A DNA stretch of 64,000 bases from Sinorhizobium medicae (GTDB taxonomy: Bacteria; Pseudomonadota; Alphaproteobacteria; Rhizobiales; Rhizobiaceae): NCBI RefSeq assembly GCF_007827695.1, contig NZ_VITA01000009.1:62001-126000 (forward strand), in the 5' to 3' direction. Both the position numbers and the translations under genes were made by a program. Position 1 is the stretch's first letter. The number at the start of each line of letters is the position of its first letter. Under the pieces are notes generated by a model. It had not been told where the DNA came from, did no database searches, and was given only the letters and a program-made list of their open reading frames with translations. Below are positions 8,147 through 20,799 of the stretch, one piece after another.

Positions 8147-8914
8147 TCATCCAAAAAATACGTCGCCGGCCGCAATGGTTTGCGGCGGTCCGGAACCAGT
8201 GTCGAGTATAAGCCGGCCGTCTCGATCGATACCCGCAAAGCGGCCGGAAAGCGAGCGGTTGGGCAGGTTGACCGTGATCGCCTCACCGATCCCCTTGGCT
8301 GCCGCGCGCCACTGCTCGATGACCGCGCCGACCCCGGCGCCCCGGTCCCAGACGGCCAGCGTCTCGGCCATGGTCACGAAAAGATGCGCGAACAGCTCCT
8401 CGGGAGATACTGTCGCTCCCTCTTGCCGAAGCGATGTGACGGGGTAAAGCGCTTCTTCCGGCATGACGGCGACGTTGATGCCGCAGCCGATAACCAGCGC
8501 GCGCCGCCCGTCCGGCAAGGTTTCACCTTCGAGAAGGATGCCGCAGGTTTTTCTGCCGTCGATCAGAATGTCGTTCGGCCACTTGATTGCGGCCTCGGCG
8601 CCGCCGGGCGGCATCACCCTGCGGATCGCCCGATGAACCGCTACCGCGGCAGCCAGCGGCAGCGCGTGCAGTCTGTCTGTTGGCGCCGGATCGATGAGCA
8701 GCAGGGATGCGTAAAGGTTTCCCGGTTCTGAGAACCAGGCGCGGCCGCGCCGGCCCCTGCCTCCGGTCTGACGCGTCGCGGTAATCCAGAGATTGCCGGC
8801 ATCTCCCTCGCGCGCCCGCAAAAGGCACTCGCTGTTGGTCGAAACCGCTTCGGCGAGCGCGACGTGCCGGAACTGTTCAAGCGAATTCCGGCCGCTGCCC
8901 TGCCCGCCACTCAA
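8147..8914 (-). CDS. birA: Biotin--[acetyl-CoA-carboxylase] ligase (monofunctional BirA)
   Basis: This 255-residue protein has the catalytic biotin-ligase core: the glycine-rich biotinyl-AMP loop [11 protein letters not shown], then KWPNDI with the catalytic Lys, and GCGINV. There is no N-terminal winged-helix domain, so it should not act as a biotin-operon repressor the way E. coli BirA does. It attaches biotin to carboxylase carrier domains. Its start overlaps the end of nuoN by four bases (ATGA), showing translational coupling to the complex I operon. This nuoN-birA-rnj linkage is common in Rhizobiales. Confidence 0.92.
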   Translation of the reverse strand: MSGGQGSGRNSLEQFRHVALAEAVSTNSECLLRAREGDAGNLWITATRQTGGRGRRGRAWFSEPGNLYASLLLIDPAPTDRLHALPLAAAVAVHRAIRRVMPPGGAEAAIKWPNDILIDGRKTCGILLEGETLPDGRRALVIGCGINVAVMPEEALYPVTSLRQEGATVSPEELFAHLFVTMAETLAVWDRGAGVGAVIEQWRAAAKGIGEAITVNLPNRSLSGRFAGIDRDGRLILDTGSGPPQTIAAGDVFFG

Positions 8915-10353
8915 AAGAAGGTCCGTGCCGCAGCTTCGGCCGCGCTTCCAAGCGGGCCGCCGATGAGCACATAGCCGAGCACGAAGAGGCCCGACAGGCC
9001 GAACACCAGCCGAAGCTCACCCGCCGTCCGGGCAAACTCGCCTCTGGGCTCCTCGAACCACATCACCTTGATGACCCGCAGATAATAGTAAGCGCCGACG
9101 ACGGAAGCGAGCACGCCGATAATCGCCAATGCATAGAGATGCGCCTCGATCGCGGCCACGAAGACGAAGTACTTACCGAAGAACCCTGCAAGTGGCGGGA
9201 TGCCGGCAAGCGAGAACATGAGGATCGTCAGCACCGTCGCCATGAAAGGGTTGGTCTGCGAAAGACCGGCGAGATCGTCGATGCCCTCGACATGCTCGCC
9301 CTCCCTGCGGCGCATGGCGAGGATGCAGGCGAAGGTGCCCAACGTCATGACCATGTAGATCAGCATATAAAGGATCACGCCGCGTACGCCGGCCATCGAA
9401 CCGGCAGCAAGGCCGACCAGCGCATAACCCATATGGCCGATCGACGAGTACGCCATCAGCCGCTTGATGTTGCGCTGACCGATCGCGGCGAAGGAGCCGA
9501 GCAGCATCGAAGCGATCGAAATGAAGACGACGATCTGCTGCCAGTCGGCGACGACGGGTTCGAAGGCATTGATGACGATGCGAACGAGGATTGAGATGGC
9601 CGCGATCTTGGGTCCGGCGGCAAAGAATGCCGTCACCGGCGTCGGGGCGCCCTCGTAGACGTCAGGCGTCCACATATGAAACGGCACGGCGGAGATCTTG
9701 AAAGCGAGGCCCGCAAGGATGAACACCAGCCCGAAGACGAGGCCGAGAGAACGGCCCTCGGCGGTCAGCGCCGCCGCAATCTCGTCAAACCCTGTATGGC
9801 CGGTGAAGCCGTAGACGAGCGACATGCCGTAAAGCAGCATCCCCGAAGAGAGTGCGCCGAGAACGAAATATTTCAGACCCGCTTCGGTCGACCGGACGCT
9901 GTCGCGGTTGATCGCAGCCACGACGTAAAGCGCAAGCGACTGCAGTTCCAGCGACAGGTAGAGCGAGATGAGATCGTTGGCCGAAATCATCAGCAGCATG
10001 CCGAGCGTGGCGAGAACCAGAAGCACCGGAAATTCAAACCGGTCGATCTGAGCCGAACGCGCGTGACCGACGGTCATCACCATCACTGTGATCGAACCGA
10101 TGAGAGCGAGCACTTTCATGAATTTGGCGAAGGGATCGGACAGGAAGGCGCCGCCATAAGCCGCCCCCTCGCCCGTCTTCAGCACGAGCCACAGCCCGGC
10201 GATGATGAGCACCGCGACCGCAAGCCCGGTCACGGTCGGGGTGGCTCTTTCGCTCGAGAAGACGCCGATCATCAGGAGCGCCATCGCGCCGACCGCAAGG
10301 ATCAGCTCGGGCATCGAAAGTTGCAGGCTGGCAATAAGGGTTTCAGCAGTCAT
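8911..10353 (-). CDS. nuoN: NADH-quinone oxidoreductase subunit N
   Basis: This 480-residue polytopic membrane protein has about 14 hydrophobic helices. It is one of the three antiporter-like proton-pumping subunits of complex I. The family block with Lys/His residues in the middle helices is present (for example [19 protein letters not shown]). It lies 20 bp downstream of nuoM and overlaps birA by four bases. Confidence 0.96.
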   Translation of the reverse strand: MTAETLIASLQLSMPELILAVGAMALLMIGVFSSERATPTVTGLAVAVLIIAGLWLVLKTGEGAAYGGAFLSDPFAKFMKVLALIGSITVMVMTVGHARSAQIDRFEFPVLLVLATLGMLLMISANDLISLYLSLELQSLALYVVAAINRDSVRSTEAGLKYFVLGALSSGMLLYGMSLVYGFTGHTGFDEIAAALTAEGRSLGLVFGLVFILAGLAFKISAVPFHMWTPDVYEGAPTPVTAFFAAGPKIAAISILVRIVINAFEPVVADWQQIVVFISIASMLLGSFAAIGQRNIKRLMAYSSIGHMGYALVGLAAGSMAGVRGVILYMLIYMVMTLGTFACILAMRRREGEHVEGIDDLAGLSQTNPFMATVLTILMFSLAGIPPLAGFFGKYFVFVAAIEAHLYALAIIGVLASVVGAYYYLRVIKVMWFEEPRGEFARTAGELRLVFGLSGLFVLGYVLIGGPLGSAAEAAARTFF

Positions 10354-10372
10354 GTCACATCACGTCCCTTGA

Positions 10373-11884
10373 TCATTGCACCGAAAGTGCAACGTCTTGC
10401 GCTGCCTGCAGGGCGGCGGCGTAGTTGTTGACGAGCAGGTCCACGGAGGCCGCGGTCGCGTCGAAGACCGGTGCCGGATAGACACCGAAGAAGATGGTCA
10501 GGATAACAAGCGGATAGAGAATGAGCTTCTCACGCGGGCTGAGATCGAGCAACGCCTTCAGGCTTTCCTTTTCCAGCGCGCCGAAAATGACGCGGCGGTA
10601 GAGCCACAGCGCGTAGGCCGCCGACAGAATGACGCCGCTCGTCGCGAAGAGCGCGACCCAGGTATTGGCGCGGAAAGCACCCACAAGCGTCAGCACTTCG
10701 CCGACGAAGCCCGACGTCCCGGGCAGGCCGACATTGGCCATGGTGAAGACCATGAAGGCGACGGCGTATTTCGGCATGTTGTTGACGAGGCCGCCATAGG
10801 CCGCGATCTCGCGCGTATGCAGCCGGTCATAGACGACGCCGACGCAAAGGAAGAGCGCGCCCGAGACGATGCCATGCGAGAGCATCTGGAAGATAGCGCC
10901 CTGAACCCCCTGCACGTTCGCCGCGAAGGTTCCCATCGTCACATAGCCCATATGGGCTACGGACGAATAGGCGATCAACTTCTTGATGTCCGTCTGCATC
11001 ATCGCCACCAGAGAGGTGTAGATGATCGCGATGACCGACAGCGTGAAGACGAAGGGCGCGAAGAAGTCGGACGCCAGCGGGAACATCGGCAGCGAGAAGC
11101 GCAGGAAGCCGTAGCCGCCGAGCTTCAGGAGGATACCCGCCAGGATGACCGAGCCTGCCGTCGGCGCCTGCACGTGCGCATCGGGAAGCCAGGTATGCAC
11201 CGGCCACATCGGCATCTTCACCGCGAAGGAGGCGAAGAAGGCAAGCCAGAGCCAGGTCTGCATCTGGCGCGGGAACTGATAGGCGAGCAATTGCGTGATA
11301 TCGGTCGTGCCCGCCTGCCAGTACATCGCCATCATGGCGAGCAGCATCAGAACGGAGCCGAGCAGCGTATAGAGGAAGAACTTATAGCTCGCGTAGACGC
11401 GCTCCTTGCCACCCCATACGCCGATGATGATGAACATCGGAATGAGGCCGGCTTCGAAGAAGACGTAGAAGAGGATGATGTCGAGCGACACGAAGACGCC
11501 CAGCATCAGCGTTTCCAGAATAAGAAACGCGATCATGTATTCCTTCAGGCGCTTCTCGATGGTCACCCAGCTTGCGAGAACACAGAATGGCATCAGAAAC
11601 GCGGTCAGCGGCACGAAGAGGATCGATATGCCGTCCACGCCGAGGTGGTAGGAAATGCCGGCCCCGAGCCACTCCCGCTTTTCGATCATCTGGAAACCGG
11701 GATTCGACGGGTCGAACTGGTACCAGACGTAGAGCGATACGAGAAACGTGAAGATCGTCGTCAGAAGCGAGACGTTCAGGATGTTGCGGCGGCCGTAGGC
11801 GCTGTCTTCTCTTGTCAGCAAGAGAAGCAGGACGCCGACGAGCGGCATGAAGGTGACCGCGGAAAGTACGGGCCAATCGGTCAT
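10373..11884 (-). CDS. nuoM: NADH-quinone oxidoreductase subunit M
   Basis: The product is 503 residues when begun at [10 protein letters not shown], whose ATG shares its A with the nuoL stop (TGATG), a typical coupled junction. A start nine codons upstream is possible but less likely. It is a polytopic proton-pumping antiporter-like subunit with the conserved Glu in the EAGLIPMF segment and the lysine-bearing [16 protein letters not shown] block. It sits in the membrane arm of complex I between nuoL and nuoN. Confidence 0.96.
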   Translation of the reverse strand: MTDWPVLSAVTFMPLVGVLLLLLTREDSAYGRRNILNVSLLTTIFTFLVSLYVWYQFDPSNPGFQMIEKREWLGAGISYHLGVDGISILFVPLTAFLMPFCVLASWVTIEKRLKEYMIAFLILETLMLGVFVSLDIILFYVFFEAGLIPMFIIIGVWGGKERVYASYKFFLYTLLGSVLMLLAMMAMYWQAGTTDITQLLAYQFPRQMQTWLWLAFFASFAVKMPMWPVHTWLPDAHVQAPTAGSVILAGILLKLGGYGFLRFSLPMFPLASDFFAPFVFTLSVIAIIYTSLVAMMQTDIKKLIAYSSVAHMGYVTMGTFAANVQGVQGAIFQMLSHGIVSGALFLCVGVVYDRLHTREIAAYGGLVNNMPKYAVAFMVFTMANVGLPGTSGFVGEVLTLVGAFRANTWVALFATSGVILSAAYALWLYRRVIFGALEKESLKALLDLSPREKLILYPLVILTIFFGVYPAPVFDATAASVDLLVNNYAAALQAAQDVALSVQ

Positions 11885-13878
11885 CAGAAGGAACTCCCGA
11901 GCATCATCCATGTAACGAGCGCCGCGATGCCGATCAGCATGGCGAACGCGTAGTGGTAAAGGTATCCGGTCTGCAGGCGGACAACCCGGTCGGTCACGTC
12001 GAGAACGCGCGCGGCGATCCCGTTCGGGCCGTATCCGTCGATCACCCGGCCATCACCCTCCTTCCAGAGGAAGGTGCCGAGGCGCTTGGCGGTGCGGACG
12101 AACAGGAAGTCGTAGAGTTCGTCGAAATACCACTTGTTGAGCAGGAACTGATAAAGTCCTCGATGCTGCTCGGCGAGGTATTTGGGCGTCTCCGGCGAGC
12201 GGATGTACATGTACCAGGCCGTAAGCAGGCCAAGCGCCATGGCCGCGAACGGGCTCCATTTCACCCACAGCGGAACGTGATGAAATTCCTCCAGGAGTTC
12301 GTTTTCGGCCGACGTGAACAACGAGCCCTGCCAGAACTCGGCATAGTGATGGCCGAAGAAATAGTCGTGGAACAGGAAACCCGCAACGAGGGCGCCGGCG
12401 GCCAGGATGTAGAGCGGCACCAGCATCACTTGGGGCGACTCGTGGACGTGATGCATGACATCCGAGGAAGCGCGCGGCTTGCCGTGGAACGTCATGAAGG
12501 TCAGGCGCCAGGAGTAGAAGCTGGTGAAGAGCGCCGCAATGACCAGCAGCACGAAGGCGAAGCCGGAAACGACGCTGTGCGACGCGAACGCGGATTCGAT
12601 GATCGCATCCTTCGAGAAGAAGCCGGCCGTGCCGATGACAGTGCCGGGAATGCCGACGCCGGTCAGCGCGATCGTGCCGATGAACATCATCCAGTAGGTG
12701 ACCGGAATATGCGTGCGCAGCCCGCCCATGTGACGCATGTCCTGCTCACCGTCGACGGCATGGATGACGGAGCCGGCGCCGAGGAACAGGAGCGCCTTGA
12801 AGAAGGCGTGCGTGAAGAGATGGAAGATCGCGGCGCCGTAAGCGCCGACGCCGAGTGCGACGAACATGTAGCCGAGCTGCGAGCAGGTCGAATAGGCGAT
12901 GACGCGCTTGATGTCGTTCTGAACAAGGCCGACCGTCGCCGCGAAGAATGCGGTGATTGCGCCGATCAGGGTAACGAAAGTCAGGGCATCAGGCGACAGC
13001 TCGAAGAGCGGCGACATGCGGGCGACGAGGAAGACCCCGGCTGTAACCATGGTCGCGGCATGGATAAGCGCCGAAACCGGAGTCGGACCTTCCATGGCGT
13101 CCGGCAGCCAGGTATGCAGCAGGAACTGCGCCGATTTGCCCATCGCGCCCATGAAGAGCAGCAGGCAGGTGGCCGTCAACGCATGTCCCTTGTCGAGCTG
13201 CATTCCGAACAGATTGATGACCACGTCCCCTGCCGCAGCACCCTCGGCCGGCAGATAGTTCCGAGCGGCGGCAAAGATGGTCTCAAAATTGATCGAGCCG
13301 AAAAGGACGAAGACGCAGAAGATGCCGAGCGCGAAACCGAAGTCACCGACGCGGTTTACGATGAAGGCCTTCATTGCCGCTGCATTGGCGGAGGGCTTCT
13401 TGTACCAGAAGCCGATCAGCAGGTATGACGCGACGCCAACGCCTTCCCAGCCAAAGAACATCTGCAGCAGATTGTCCGACGTGATGAGCATCAGCATCGC
13501 GAACGTGAAGAGCGACAGATAAGCAAAGAAGCGCGGGCGGTTCGGATCGTGGTGCATGTATCCGATCGAATAGATGTGCACCAGGGTCGAAACGGTGTTG
13601 ACGACCACGAACATGACCGCGGTCAGCGTGTCGACGCGGAAAGCCCAATCGACATCGAAGCCTCCGGACTGGATCCAGCGCAGCACCGAAACACTGATCA
13701 TCTCCTCCTCGCCGAGGGCGACATGGAAAAAGACGAACCAGGAGAGCGCGGCTGTGACGAGCATCAGGCCGCAGGTCACATATTCGGATGCCTTGGCGCC
13801 GATCTGCGTGCCGAGAAGGCCGGCGATCAGGAAGCCGATCAGAGGCAGGAAGACGATAGCTTTGACGATGGTGTCCAT
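11884..13878 (-). CDS. nuoL: NADH-quinone oxidoreductase subunit L
   Basis: This 664-residue protein is the distal antiporter-like subunit of the complex I membrane arm. It carries the conserved [16 protein letters not shown] and [18 protein letters not shown] blocks and a long C-terminal extension expected to form the lateral helix. The stop overlaps the nuoM start. It begins just after nuoK, with a seven-base gap. Confidence 0.96.
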   Translation of the reverse strand: MDTIVKAIVFLPLIGFLIAGLLGTQIGAKASEYVTCGLMLVTAALSWFVFFHVALGEEEMISVSVLRWIQSGGFDVDWAFRVDTLTAVMFVVVNTVSTLVHIYSIGYMHHDPNRPRFFAYLSLFTFAMLMLITSDNLLQMFFGWEGVGVASYLLIGFWYKKPSANAAAMKAFIVNRVGDFGFALGIFCVFVLFGSINFETIFAAARNYLPAEGAAAGDVVINLFGMQLDKGHALTATCLLLFMGAMGKSAQFLLHTWLPDAMEGPTPVSALIHAATMVTAGVFLVARMSPLFELSPDALTFVTLIGAITAFFAATVGLVQNDIKRVIAYSTCSQLGYMFVALGVGAYGAAIFHLFTHAFFKALLFLGAGSVIHAVDGEQDMRHMGGLRTHIPVTYWMMFIGTIALTGVGIPGTVIGTAGFFSKDAIIESAFASHSVVSGFAFVLLVIAALFTSFYSWRLTFMTFHGKPRASSDVMHHVHESPQVMLVPLYILAAGALVAGFLFHDYFFGHHYAEFWQGSLFTSAENELLEEFHHVPLWVKWSPFAAMALGLLTAWYMYIRSPETPKYLAEQHRGLYQFLLNKWYFDELYDFLFVRTAKRLGTFLWKEGDGRVIDGYGPNGIAARVLDVTDRVVRLQTGYLYHYAFAMLIGIAALVTWMMLGSSF

Positions 13879-13885
13879 AGCCCTG

Positions 13886-14194
13886 TCAGCCCTTCATCAT
13901 GTTGACGTCTTCGACGGCAATCGAGCCGCGGTTCCGATAGAAGACGACGAGAATTGCAAGTCCGATGGCAGCCTCGGCCGCCGCAACTGTCAGAATGAAC
14001 AGCGCGAACACCTGACCGGTGATGTCGTTCAGGAAGGCCGAGAAGGCGACCATGTTGATGTTGACGGCGAGCAGGATGAGCTCCACCGACATCAGGATGA
14101 TGATGACGTTCTTCCGGTTGAGGAAGATGCCGAAGACGCCGAGCGTGAACAGGATGGCGCTGACGGTCAGATAATGGGAGATTCCGATTTCCAT
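13886..14194 (-). CDS. nuoK: NADH-quinone oxidoreductase subunit K
   Basis: This 102-residue protein has three transmembrane helices, as usual for NuoK. Conserved membrane glutamates are visible in [11 protein letters not shown] and [10 protein letters not shown]. It forms part of the proton path next to NuoJ and NuoA. The distance to nuoJ is about 29 bp and to nuoL about 7 bp, in the standard J-K-L order. Confidence 0.95.
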   Translation of the reverse strand: MEIGISHYLTVSAILFTLGVFGIFLNRKNVIIILMSVELILLAVNINMVAFSAFLNDITGQVFALFILTVAAAEAAIGLAILVVFYRNRGSIAVEDVNMMKG

Positions 14195-14223
14195 ATGTGT
14201 AGTCCCTCGACCTCGCGTCCCGA

Positions 14224-14838
14224 TTAGATGCCCTGCCCCGGCTTGACCGTGACCACCTCGACGGCGGTCTCGGGGGTGCGGGCAACCTGCTGCGGAATGC
14301 TCTGACGCTTGATGTTCTGACGGTGACGCAGGGTGAGCACGATGGCGCCGATCATGGCGACGAGCAGCACGAGCCCTGCGATCTGGAAGAAATAGACGTA
14401 GTGGGTATAGAGGACATCGCCGAGCGCTGCGGTATTGGTGCGCTCGCTGGGCGCCGGTATCGGCATTGCTATACCTTTAGCTATCTCCGGCGAGAAGGCC
14501 CAGCCGCCGGCGACGACGATCAGCTCGGCAGCGAGGATCATCCCGATCAGCGCGCCGATCGGCGCATATTCGAGAACGCCGGCACGCAGTTCGGCGAAGT
14601 CGATATCGAGCATCATGACGACGAAGAGGAAGAGAACCGCGACGGCCCCGACATAGACCACCAGCAGGATCATCGCCAGGAACTCGGCGCCTGTCAGCAG
14701 GAACAGTCCAGCCGCGTTGAAGAAGGTCAGGATCAGGAACAGAACCGAATAGACGGGGTTCTTGGCCGCGATGACCATAAATGCCGACGCTACCGCGATG
14801 AAGGCAAAGAGATAGAAAAAAAGAGCCTGCAGACCCAT
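14224..14838 (-). CDS. nuoJ: NADH-quinone oxidoreductase subunit J
   Basis: The product is 204 residues from [11 protein letters not shown]. The longer upstream reading encodes a Cys/Arg-rich non-membrane tail and is rejected. Five transmembrane helices are visible, with the conserved [16 protein letters not shown] block of helix 3. It is a membrane-arm subunit of complex I. The 150 bp gap to nuoI holds a perfect 8 bp hairpin (AGCCGGAC/GTCCGGCT, 14900-14920) without a T run. Confidence 0.95.
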   Translation of the reverse strand: MGLQALFFYLFAFIAVASAFMVIAAKNPVYSVLFLILTFFNAAGLFLLTGAEFLAMILLVVYVGAVAVLFLFVVMMLDIDFAELRAGVLEYAPIGALIGMILAAELIVVAGGWAFSPEIAKGIAMPIPAPSERTNTAALGDVLYTHYVYFFQIAGLVLLVAMIGAIVLTLRHRQNIKRQSIPQQVARTPETAVEVVTVKPGQGI

Positions 14839-14988
14839 GATCGGTGCCTTTTTCGTCTTGCTGGCGTGGAGGCACGCATGCCCGCACTCCATGAGGCAAA
14901 GCCGGACCACCTGTCCGGCTGATGCCCAAACCCGTTTTGCATGCACCGTCTCGATCAAGCGGCGCAATGCTTCGTTCAGCGACTGGCC

Positions 14989-15483
14989 TCAGCGGTAGGG
15001 CGAGTCCATCGCAATGTTGCGCGCGATTTCACGCTCCCACCGGTCACCGTTGGCGAGCAGCTTCTCCTTGTCGTAGTAGAGCTCTTCGCGCGTCTCGGTC
15101 GAGAATTCGAAATTCGGCCCCTCGACGATCGCATCCACCGGACAGGCTTCCTGACAGAAGCCGCAATAGATGCACTTCACCATGTCGATATCGTAGCGCA
15201 CCGTGCGGCGCGTGCCGTCGTTGCGGCGCGGCCCGGCCTCGATGGTAATGGCCTGGGCAGGACAGATCGCCTCGCACAGTTTGCAGGCGATGCAACGCTC
15301 TTCGCCGTTCGGATAACGGCGCAATGCGTGCTCGCCGCGAAAGCGCGGACTGATCGGGCCCTTCTCGTAAGGGTAATTCAAGGTCGCCTTCGGCCGGAAG
15401 AAATAGCGCATCGACAGAAGGAATGCGCCGACGAATTCCTTGAGGAACAGCGAGCTGACGGCGTTCGAAAGACCGGCCATCAT
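14989..15483 (-). CDS. nuoI: NADH-quinone oxidoreductase subunit I (two 4Fe-4S clusters)
   Basis: This peripheral-arm subunit of 164 residues has two ferredoxin motifs, [12 protein letters not shown] and [12 protein letters not shown], that bind clusters N6a and N6b. The N-terminal amphipathic segment anchors it to the membrane domain. Two adjacent ATG codons are possible starts. GGAGGT lies two bases before the first and five before the second, so the second (15480) may be used, giving 163 residues. It passes electrons from NuoG toward NuoB. Confidence 0.96.
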   Translation of the reverse strand: MMAGLSNAVSSLFLKEFVGAFLLSMRYFFRPKATLNYPYEKGPISPRFRGEHALRRYPNGEERCIACKLCEAICPAQAITIEAGPRRNDGTRRTVRYDIDMVKCIYCGFCQEACPVDAIVEGPNFEFSTETREELYYDKEKLLANGDRWEREIARNIAMDSPYR

Positions 15484-15544
15484 TAACCTCCAAACTTGCC
15501 GGTTTCGGAAAAACCGGCGGTATGCAGCGAAGCTTGAGCGGCCA

Positions 15545-16588
15545 TCATGCCCAACCCATCAGCTTCAGAACGAATGCGACGATGACGACCATCGCCAGCG
15601 AGAGCGGCAGGAAGACCTTCCAGCCGAGACGCATCAGCTGGTCGTAGCGGTAGCGCGGTACGAAGGCCTTCACCATCGCGAACATGAAGAACACCAGCGA
15701 GGCCTTCAGCACGAACCAGATGATCCCCGGGACCCAGTTCAGGATCCAGATGTCGACCGGTGGCAGCCAGCCGCCGAGGAACAGGATCGTGGTCAGGGCA
15801 CACATCAGGCAGATCGCCGCGTATTCGCCGAGCATGAACATCATGTACGGGGTGGAGCCGTATTCGACCATGAAGCCGGCGACCAGTTCCGACTCGGCTT
15901 CCGGGAGGTCGAAGGGCGGACGGTTCGTCTCGGCCAGGGCCGAGATGAAGAAGATGATGAACATCGGGAAGAGCGACAGCCAGTGCCAGTCGAGGAAGGA
16001 CGCCGGCAGGCCCAGCATGGTACCGAGGCCGTCGTTCTGCGCGATCACGATGTCGGTCAGATTGAGCGATCCGACGCAGAGCAGCACGGTGACAATGACG
16101 AAGCCGATCGAGACCTCATAGGACACCATCTGCGCCGCGGAGCGCAATGCGCCGAGGAACGGATATTTCGAATTGGATGCCCAGCCGCCCATGATGATGC
16201 CATAAACCTCGAGTGAGGATATGGCGAAGACGAAAAGGATGCCGACATTGACGTTCGCGATCACCCAATTCGCATTGAGCGGGATCACCGCCCAGGCGGC
16301 GAGTGCAAGCGTCACGGAGACGAGCGGCGCGAGCAGAAAGATCGTCTTGTTGGCGCCGGCCGGAATGACCGGCTCCTTGAAGACGAATTTCAGAAGGTCG
16401 GCAAAGGACTGGAACAGCCCCCAGGGGCCGACGACGTTAGGACCGCGGCGAAGCTGAACGGCCGCCCAGATCTTGCGGTCGGCGAGCAGGATATAGGCGA
16501 TGAAAAGCAGCAGCGCGACCAGAAGCAGGAGCGACTGGCCGATCATGATGGCCGTTGGCCAGACATAGGTCGAAAAGAAAGCGTCCAT
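15545..16588 (-). CDS. nuoH: NADH-quinone oxidoreductase subunit H
   Basis: This 347-residue membrane protein has about eight helices. It contains the family block [15 protein letters not shown] and the quinone-site-proximal acidic loop around [16 protein letters not shown]. NuoH joins the peripheral and membrane arms and forms part of the quinone chamber. It lies between nuoG and nuoI, with short gaps on both sides. Confidence 0.96.
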   Translation of the reverse strand: MDAFFSTYVWPTAIMIGQSLLLLVALLLFIAYILLADRKIWAAVQLRRGPNVVGPWGLFQSFADLLKFVFKEPVIPAGANKTIFLLAPLVSVTLALAAWAVIPLNANWVIANVNVGILFVFAISSLEVYGIIMGGWASNSKYPFLGALRSAAQMVSYEVSIGFVIVTVLLCVGSLNLTDIVIAQNDGLGTMLGLPASFLDWHWLSLFPMFIIFFISALAETNRPPFDLPEAESELVAGFMVEYGSTPYMMFMLGEYAAICLMCALTTILFLGGWLPPVDIWILNWVPGIIWFVLKASLVFFMFAMVKAFVPRYRYDQLMRLGWKVFLPLSLAMVVIVAFVLKLMGWA

Positions 16589-16608
16589 GATGCTCTATTC
16601 CCTCGCGC

Positions 16609-18690
16609 TCATTCCGCGGCAGCTTTGAAATTGTTGCGCGCCAAGGCCGAGCACTCGGCCATGACGGCGGACGCGCGCGCTATCGGGTTCGTCAAATAGA
16701 AGTCTTTGACCGGAGACGCAAACACGGATTTCGCCATCGCACCGGCTTTTTGGGCAAGTGCGGCAATTTCGTCGCTGCTGCCGGCGGCGATCTCGTCTGG
16801 CACGGCGAAATGCGGATGGGCGGCATAGAGTTTAGCGCGCAATTCTCCAAGCGAGTCGAAGGGCAGCTTCTTGCCGAGCACGTCGGAAAGCGCACGAATA
16901 ATGGCCCAGTCTTCGCGGGCTTCGCCCGGTGCGAAAGCGGCGCGGTTGCCGATCTGTACGCGTCCCTCGGTGTTCACCCATGTGCCGGACTTTTCCGTGT
17001 AGGTCGCGCCGGGAAGGATGACGTCCGCGGCGTGCGCGCCGTTGTCGCCGTGCGAACCGATATAAACGGTAAAGCCGGCCTTCCTGGCGGAGAGGTCGAT
17101 CTCGTCGGCCCCGAGCAGGAAAAGGACATCCGTGCCCTCGACCATTTCGCCGGCCGGCTTGCCGCTCCCGCCCGGCACGAAGCCGAGATCGAGACCGCCG
17201 ACGCGGGCGGCCGCGGTGTGAAGCACGGCAAATCCGTTCCACTCGGCGTTCACGGCGCCGACTGCAACGGCAAGCTTCGCCGCATTGGCGAGTACGGCCG
17301 CGCCGCCCTCCCCTGCAAGAGCACCCTGGCCGACAATGATCAGCGGACGCGCAGCCTTTTCAAGCGTCGCGAAGAACTTGGCCTTGCCGGAAACGAGCTC
17401 GGCGAGTGTATCGGCACCCGCGCCAAGATACTCGTAATCGTAACGCAGTTCGCCCGGCTCGCCGATCACGCCTATGGGGAAGTTGCCCATGCGATGGCGC
17501 TTGCGGATGCGAGCATTGAGAACCGAGGCTTCGAAGCGCGGATTGGAGCCGATGATGATGAGCGCATCGGCGTCTTCGATACCCTGGATGGTCGGGTTGA
17601 AGATGTAGCTGGCGCGGCCGAGCGACGGGTCGAGTGCTGCACCGTCCTGACGGCAGTCGAGATTCTCGGAGCCGAGCGAGGCGACGAGTTCCTTCAGCGC
17701 ATACATTTCCTCGACAGAAGCGAGATCGCCTGCGATCGCGCCGATCCTGTCACCGGACGTGGCGGCAATGGCGGCCTTGATCGCCTGGAAAGCCTCTGCC
17801 CAGCTTGCCTGCTGCAGTCGGCCGTCCTTCTTGACATAGGGGCGGTCCAGACGCTGCGTCTTGAGGCCGTCCCAGATGAAGCGGGTCTTGTCGGAGATCC
17901 ACTCTTCGTTGATCTCCTCGTTGACCCGCGGCATGACCCGCATGACTTCGCGGCCGCGCGTATCGACGCGGATCGCCGAGCCGACGGCATCCATGACATC
18001 GATCGACTCGGTCTTGCCGAGCTCCCACGGGCGCGCGGTAAAGGAGAATGGCTTCGATGTCAGCGCGCCGACCGGGCAGAGGTCAACGACGTTGCCCTGC
18101 AGTTCCGAGGTCATCGCCTGCTCGAGATAGGTGGTGATCTCGGCGTCCTCGCCGCGGCCGATCAGGCCGAGTTCGGCGATGCCGGCGACTTCCGTCGTGA
18201 ACCTCACGCAACGCGTGCAGTGGATGCAGCGGTTCATCACGGTCTTGACGAGCGGACCGATATATTTGTCCTCGACCGCGCGCTTGTTTTCCTGATAGCG
18301 CGAGCTGTCGATGCCGAACGCCATCGCCTGGTCCTGAAGGTCGCACTCGCCGCCCTGGTCGCAGATCGGGCAGTCCAGCGGGTGGTTGATGAGCAGGAAC
18401 TCCATGACGCCCTCGCGCGCCTTCTTGACCATCGGTGTGGTCGTGAAGACTTCCGGCGTCTCGCCGTTCGGACCGGGACGAAGGTCGCGCACGCCCATGG
18501 CACAGGAAGCCGCCGGCTTCGGCGGTCCGCCCTTCACCTCGATCAGACACATGCGGCAGTTGCCGGCAACCGAAAGCCGCTCATGGAAACAGAAGCGCGG
18601 AACCTCGGCGCCGGCCTCCTCGCATGCCTGAAGCAGCGTGAAATGATCCGGGACCTCGATCTCTTTTCCGTCGACTTTCAGCTTTGCCAT
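16609..18690 (-). CDS. nuoG: NADH-quinone oxidoreductase subunit G
   Basis: The product is 693 residues from MAKLKVDGKEIEVP. An upstream in-frame TTG would add four residues but has AGGA directly abutting it. The N-terminal 2Fe-2S domain, the CDQGGECDLQDQAM segment and the HCTRCVRF 4Fe-4S motif are followed by a molybdopterin-oxidoreductase-like domain that has no cofactor role in complex I. NuoG holds several clusters of the peripheral arm. It is separated from nuoF by an extra gene (18813-19475). Confidence 0.95.
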   Translation of the reverse strand: MAKLKVDGKEIEVPDHFTLLQACEEAGAEVPRFCFHERLSVAGNCRMCLIEVKGGPPKPAASCAMGVRDLRPGPNGETPEVFTTTPMVKKAREGVMEFLLINHPLDCPICDQGGECDLQDQAMAFGIDSSRYQENKRAVEDKYIGPLVKTVMNRCIHCTRCVRFTTEVAGIAELGLIGRGEDAEITTYLEQAMTSELQGNVVDLCPVGALTSKPFSFTARPWELGKTESIDVMDAVGSAIRVDTRGREVMRVMPRVNEEINEEWISDKTRFIWDGLKTQRLDRPYVKKDGRLQQASWAEAFQAIKAAIAATSGDRIGAIAGDLASVEEMYALKELVASLGSENLDCRQDGAALDPSLGRASYIFNPTIQGIEDADALIIIGSNPRFEASVLNARIRKRHRMGNFPIGVIGEPGELRYDYEYLGAGADTLAELVSGKAKFFATLEKAARPLIIVGQGALAGEGGAAVLANAAKLAVAVGAVNAEWNGFAVLHTAAARVGGLDLGFVPGGSGKPAGEMVEGTDVLFLLGADEIDLSARKAGFTVYIGSHGDNGAHAADVILPGATYTEKSGTWVNTEGRVQIGNRAAFAPGEAREDWAIIRALSDVLGKKLPFDSLGELRAKLYAAHPHFAVPDEIAAGSSDEIAALAQKAGAMAKSVFASPVKDFYLTNPIARASAVMAECSALARNNFKAAAE

Positions 18691-18725
18691 CTTCGTACTC
18701 AATCCTGTCTTCAGTCCGTCTGCTT

Positions 18726-18760
18726 ATCTACAGCGCCGCGCGTCCTGCAGGACGCGACGG
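18726..18760. repeat. Palindromic intergenic repeat with CGCGTCC/GGACGCG stem
   Basis: A perfect 7 bp inverted repeat CGCGTCC-TGCA-GGACGCG sits within CTACAGCGCC context just upstream of nuoG. The same stem type and flank occur at 60592-60655. It resembles the frequent rhizobial intergenic repeat containing a GCGTCT/AGACGC stem (general knowledge). Confidence 0.45.
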
Positions 18761-18812
18761 ACAATTCCTTCACGGTCTCGCCGCCTGCCGTGGTGACCCG
18801 ACGGTCGCCACC

Positions 18813-19475
18813 TCAATTCCGTTGCGCTCTCTTCAGCGCCTTCGCCTGCCCGATCCAGTCGTCGCGCACCACGCGGCCGCCAAGGCCGAGCTCGCTATCC
18901 AGTCGCTCCACCTCAGCCTTGCTCAGGGCCGCCATGTCGGCGAAGCGGAAAATCCCCCTGCCGTTGAGAACCTGCTCGAGCTTGGGGCCAATTCCGGAGA
19001 TACGCTTCAGATCGTCCCTTGCAAGTTCCGCCACCGGTGCCGCAGCCCGGCTCGTCACCCTGCGCGGCTTGCGCACTTCCGTCCTTGGGCCCGAAACAGT
19101 GGGGGCCGGAGCAACGGGTACCGGAGCCTTCGGAGCCGGAGCCGGCTTCGAAGGCTCTGCCTTTTGCGGCGTTGCGACGCCTTTCTGCAGGGTGCTCGCC
19201 GCGCCCTGCATCGCGCCGAACATCATGCCCGCGATCTGGCTCGAAAGGCCGAGACCGAGCGCCGTCGCGGCGGCAACAGCCGCCGCCGGATGCGCCATCA
19301 ACGGATGCAATCCGGCGTTCGGCAGGCCTGTATTGGGGAAGCCGGCGCTCGACATATTCTTCATCCATTCGGCCATGCCGAACGGATCGGCCGGGTCGAC
19401 GCCCTGAGGCCATGCGAATGGAGCGGCCGCGCTTGCGGCTTCCCTATCCTGTCCGTCCTTGCGTGCCCCAGCCAT
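18813..19475 (-). CDS. Helix-hairpin-helix (H3TH-like) protein embedded between nuoF and nuoG
   Basis: This 220-residue protein starts at MAGARKDGQDRE, six bases after the nuoF stop and with GGAG in its leader. Residues about 50-90 are Ala-rich with a possible amphipathic or hydrophobic stretch, followed by a Pro/Ala-rich linker (about 95-130). The C-terminal about 65 residues contain DDLKRISGIGPKLEQVLN and a following helix pair, a helix-hairpin-helix fold like that in predicted 5' nuclease proteins. Related domains are fused to NuoE in some alphaproteobacteria (general knowledge). Position and spacing imply co-expression with complex I. The function is unknown; a DNA-binding role is not established. 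Confidence 0.82.
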   Translation of the reverse strand: MAGARKDGQDREAASAAAPFAWPQGVDPADPFGMAEWMKNMSSAGFPNTGLPNAGLHPLMAHPAAAVAAATALGLGLSSQIAGMMFGAMQGAASTLQKGVATPQKAEPSKPAPAPKAPVPVAPAPTVSGPRTEVRKPRRVTSRAAAPVAELARDDLKRISGIGPKLEQVLNGRGIFRFADMAALSKAEVERLDSELGLGGRVVRDDWIGQAKALKRAQRN

Positions 19476-19480
19476 TCTTC

Positions 19481-20785
<1,305 letters not shown>

Positions 20786-20799
20786 GGGGTATCACCTCT

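Noticed and set aside
14900-14920. Hairpin between nuoJ and nuoI as a terminator
   Set aside because: There is no T run after it on either strand and it would interrupt an essential operon.
16750-19407. Long rightward open frame opposite nuoG and the adjacent gene
   Set aside because: It is a shadow of well-supported complex I genes, with Arg/Asp-rich reverse-complement composition and no ribosome site.
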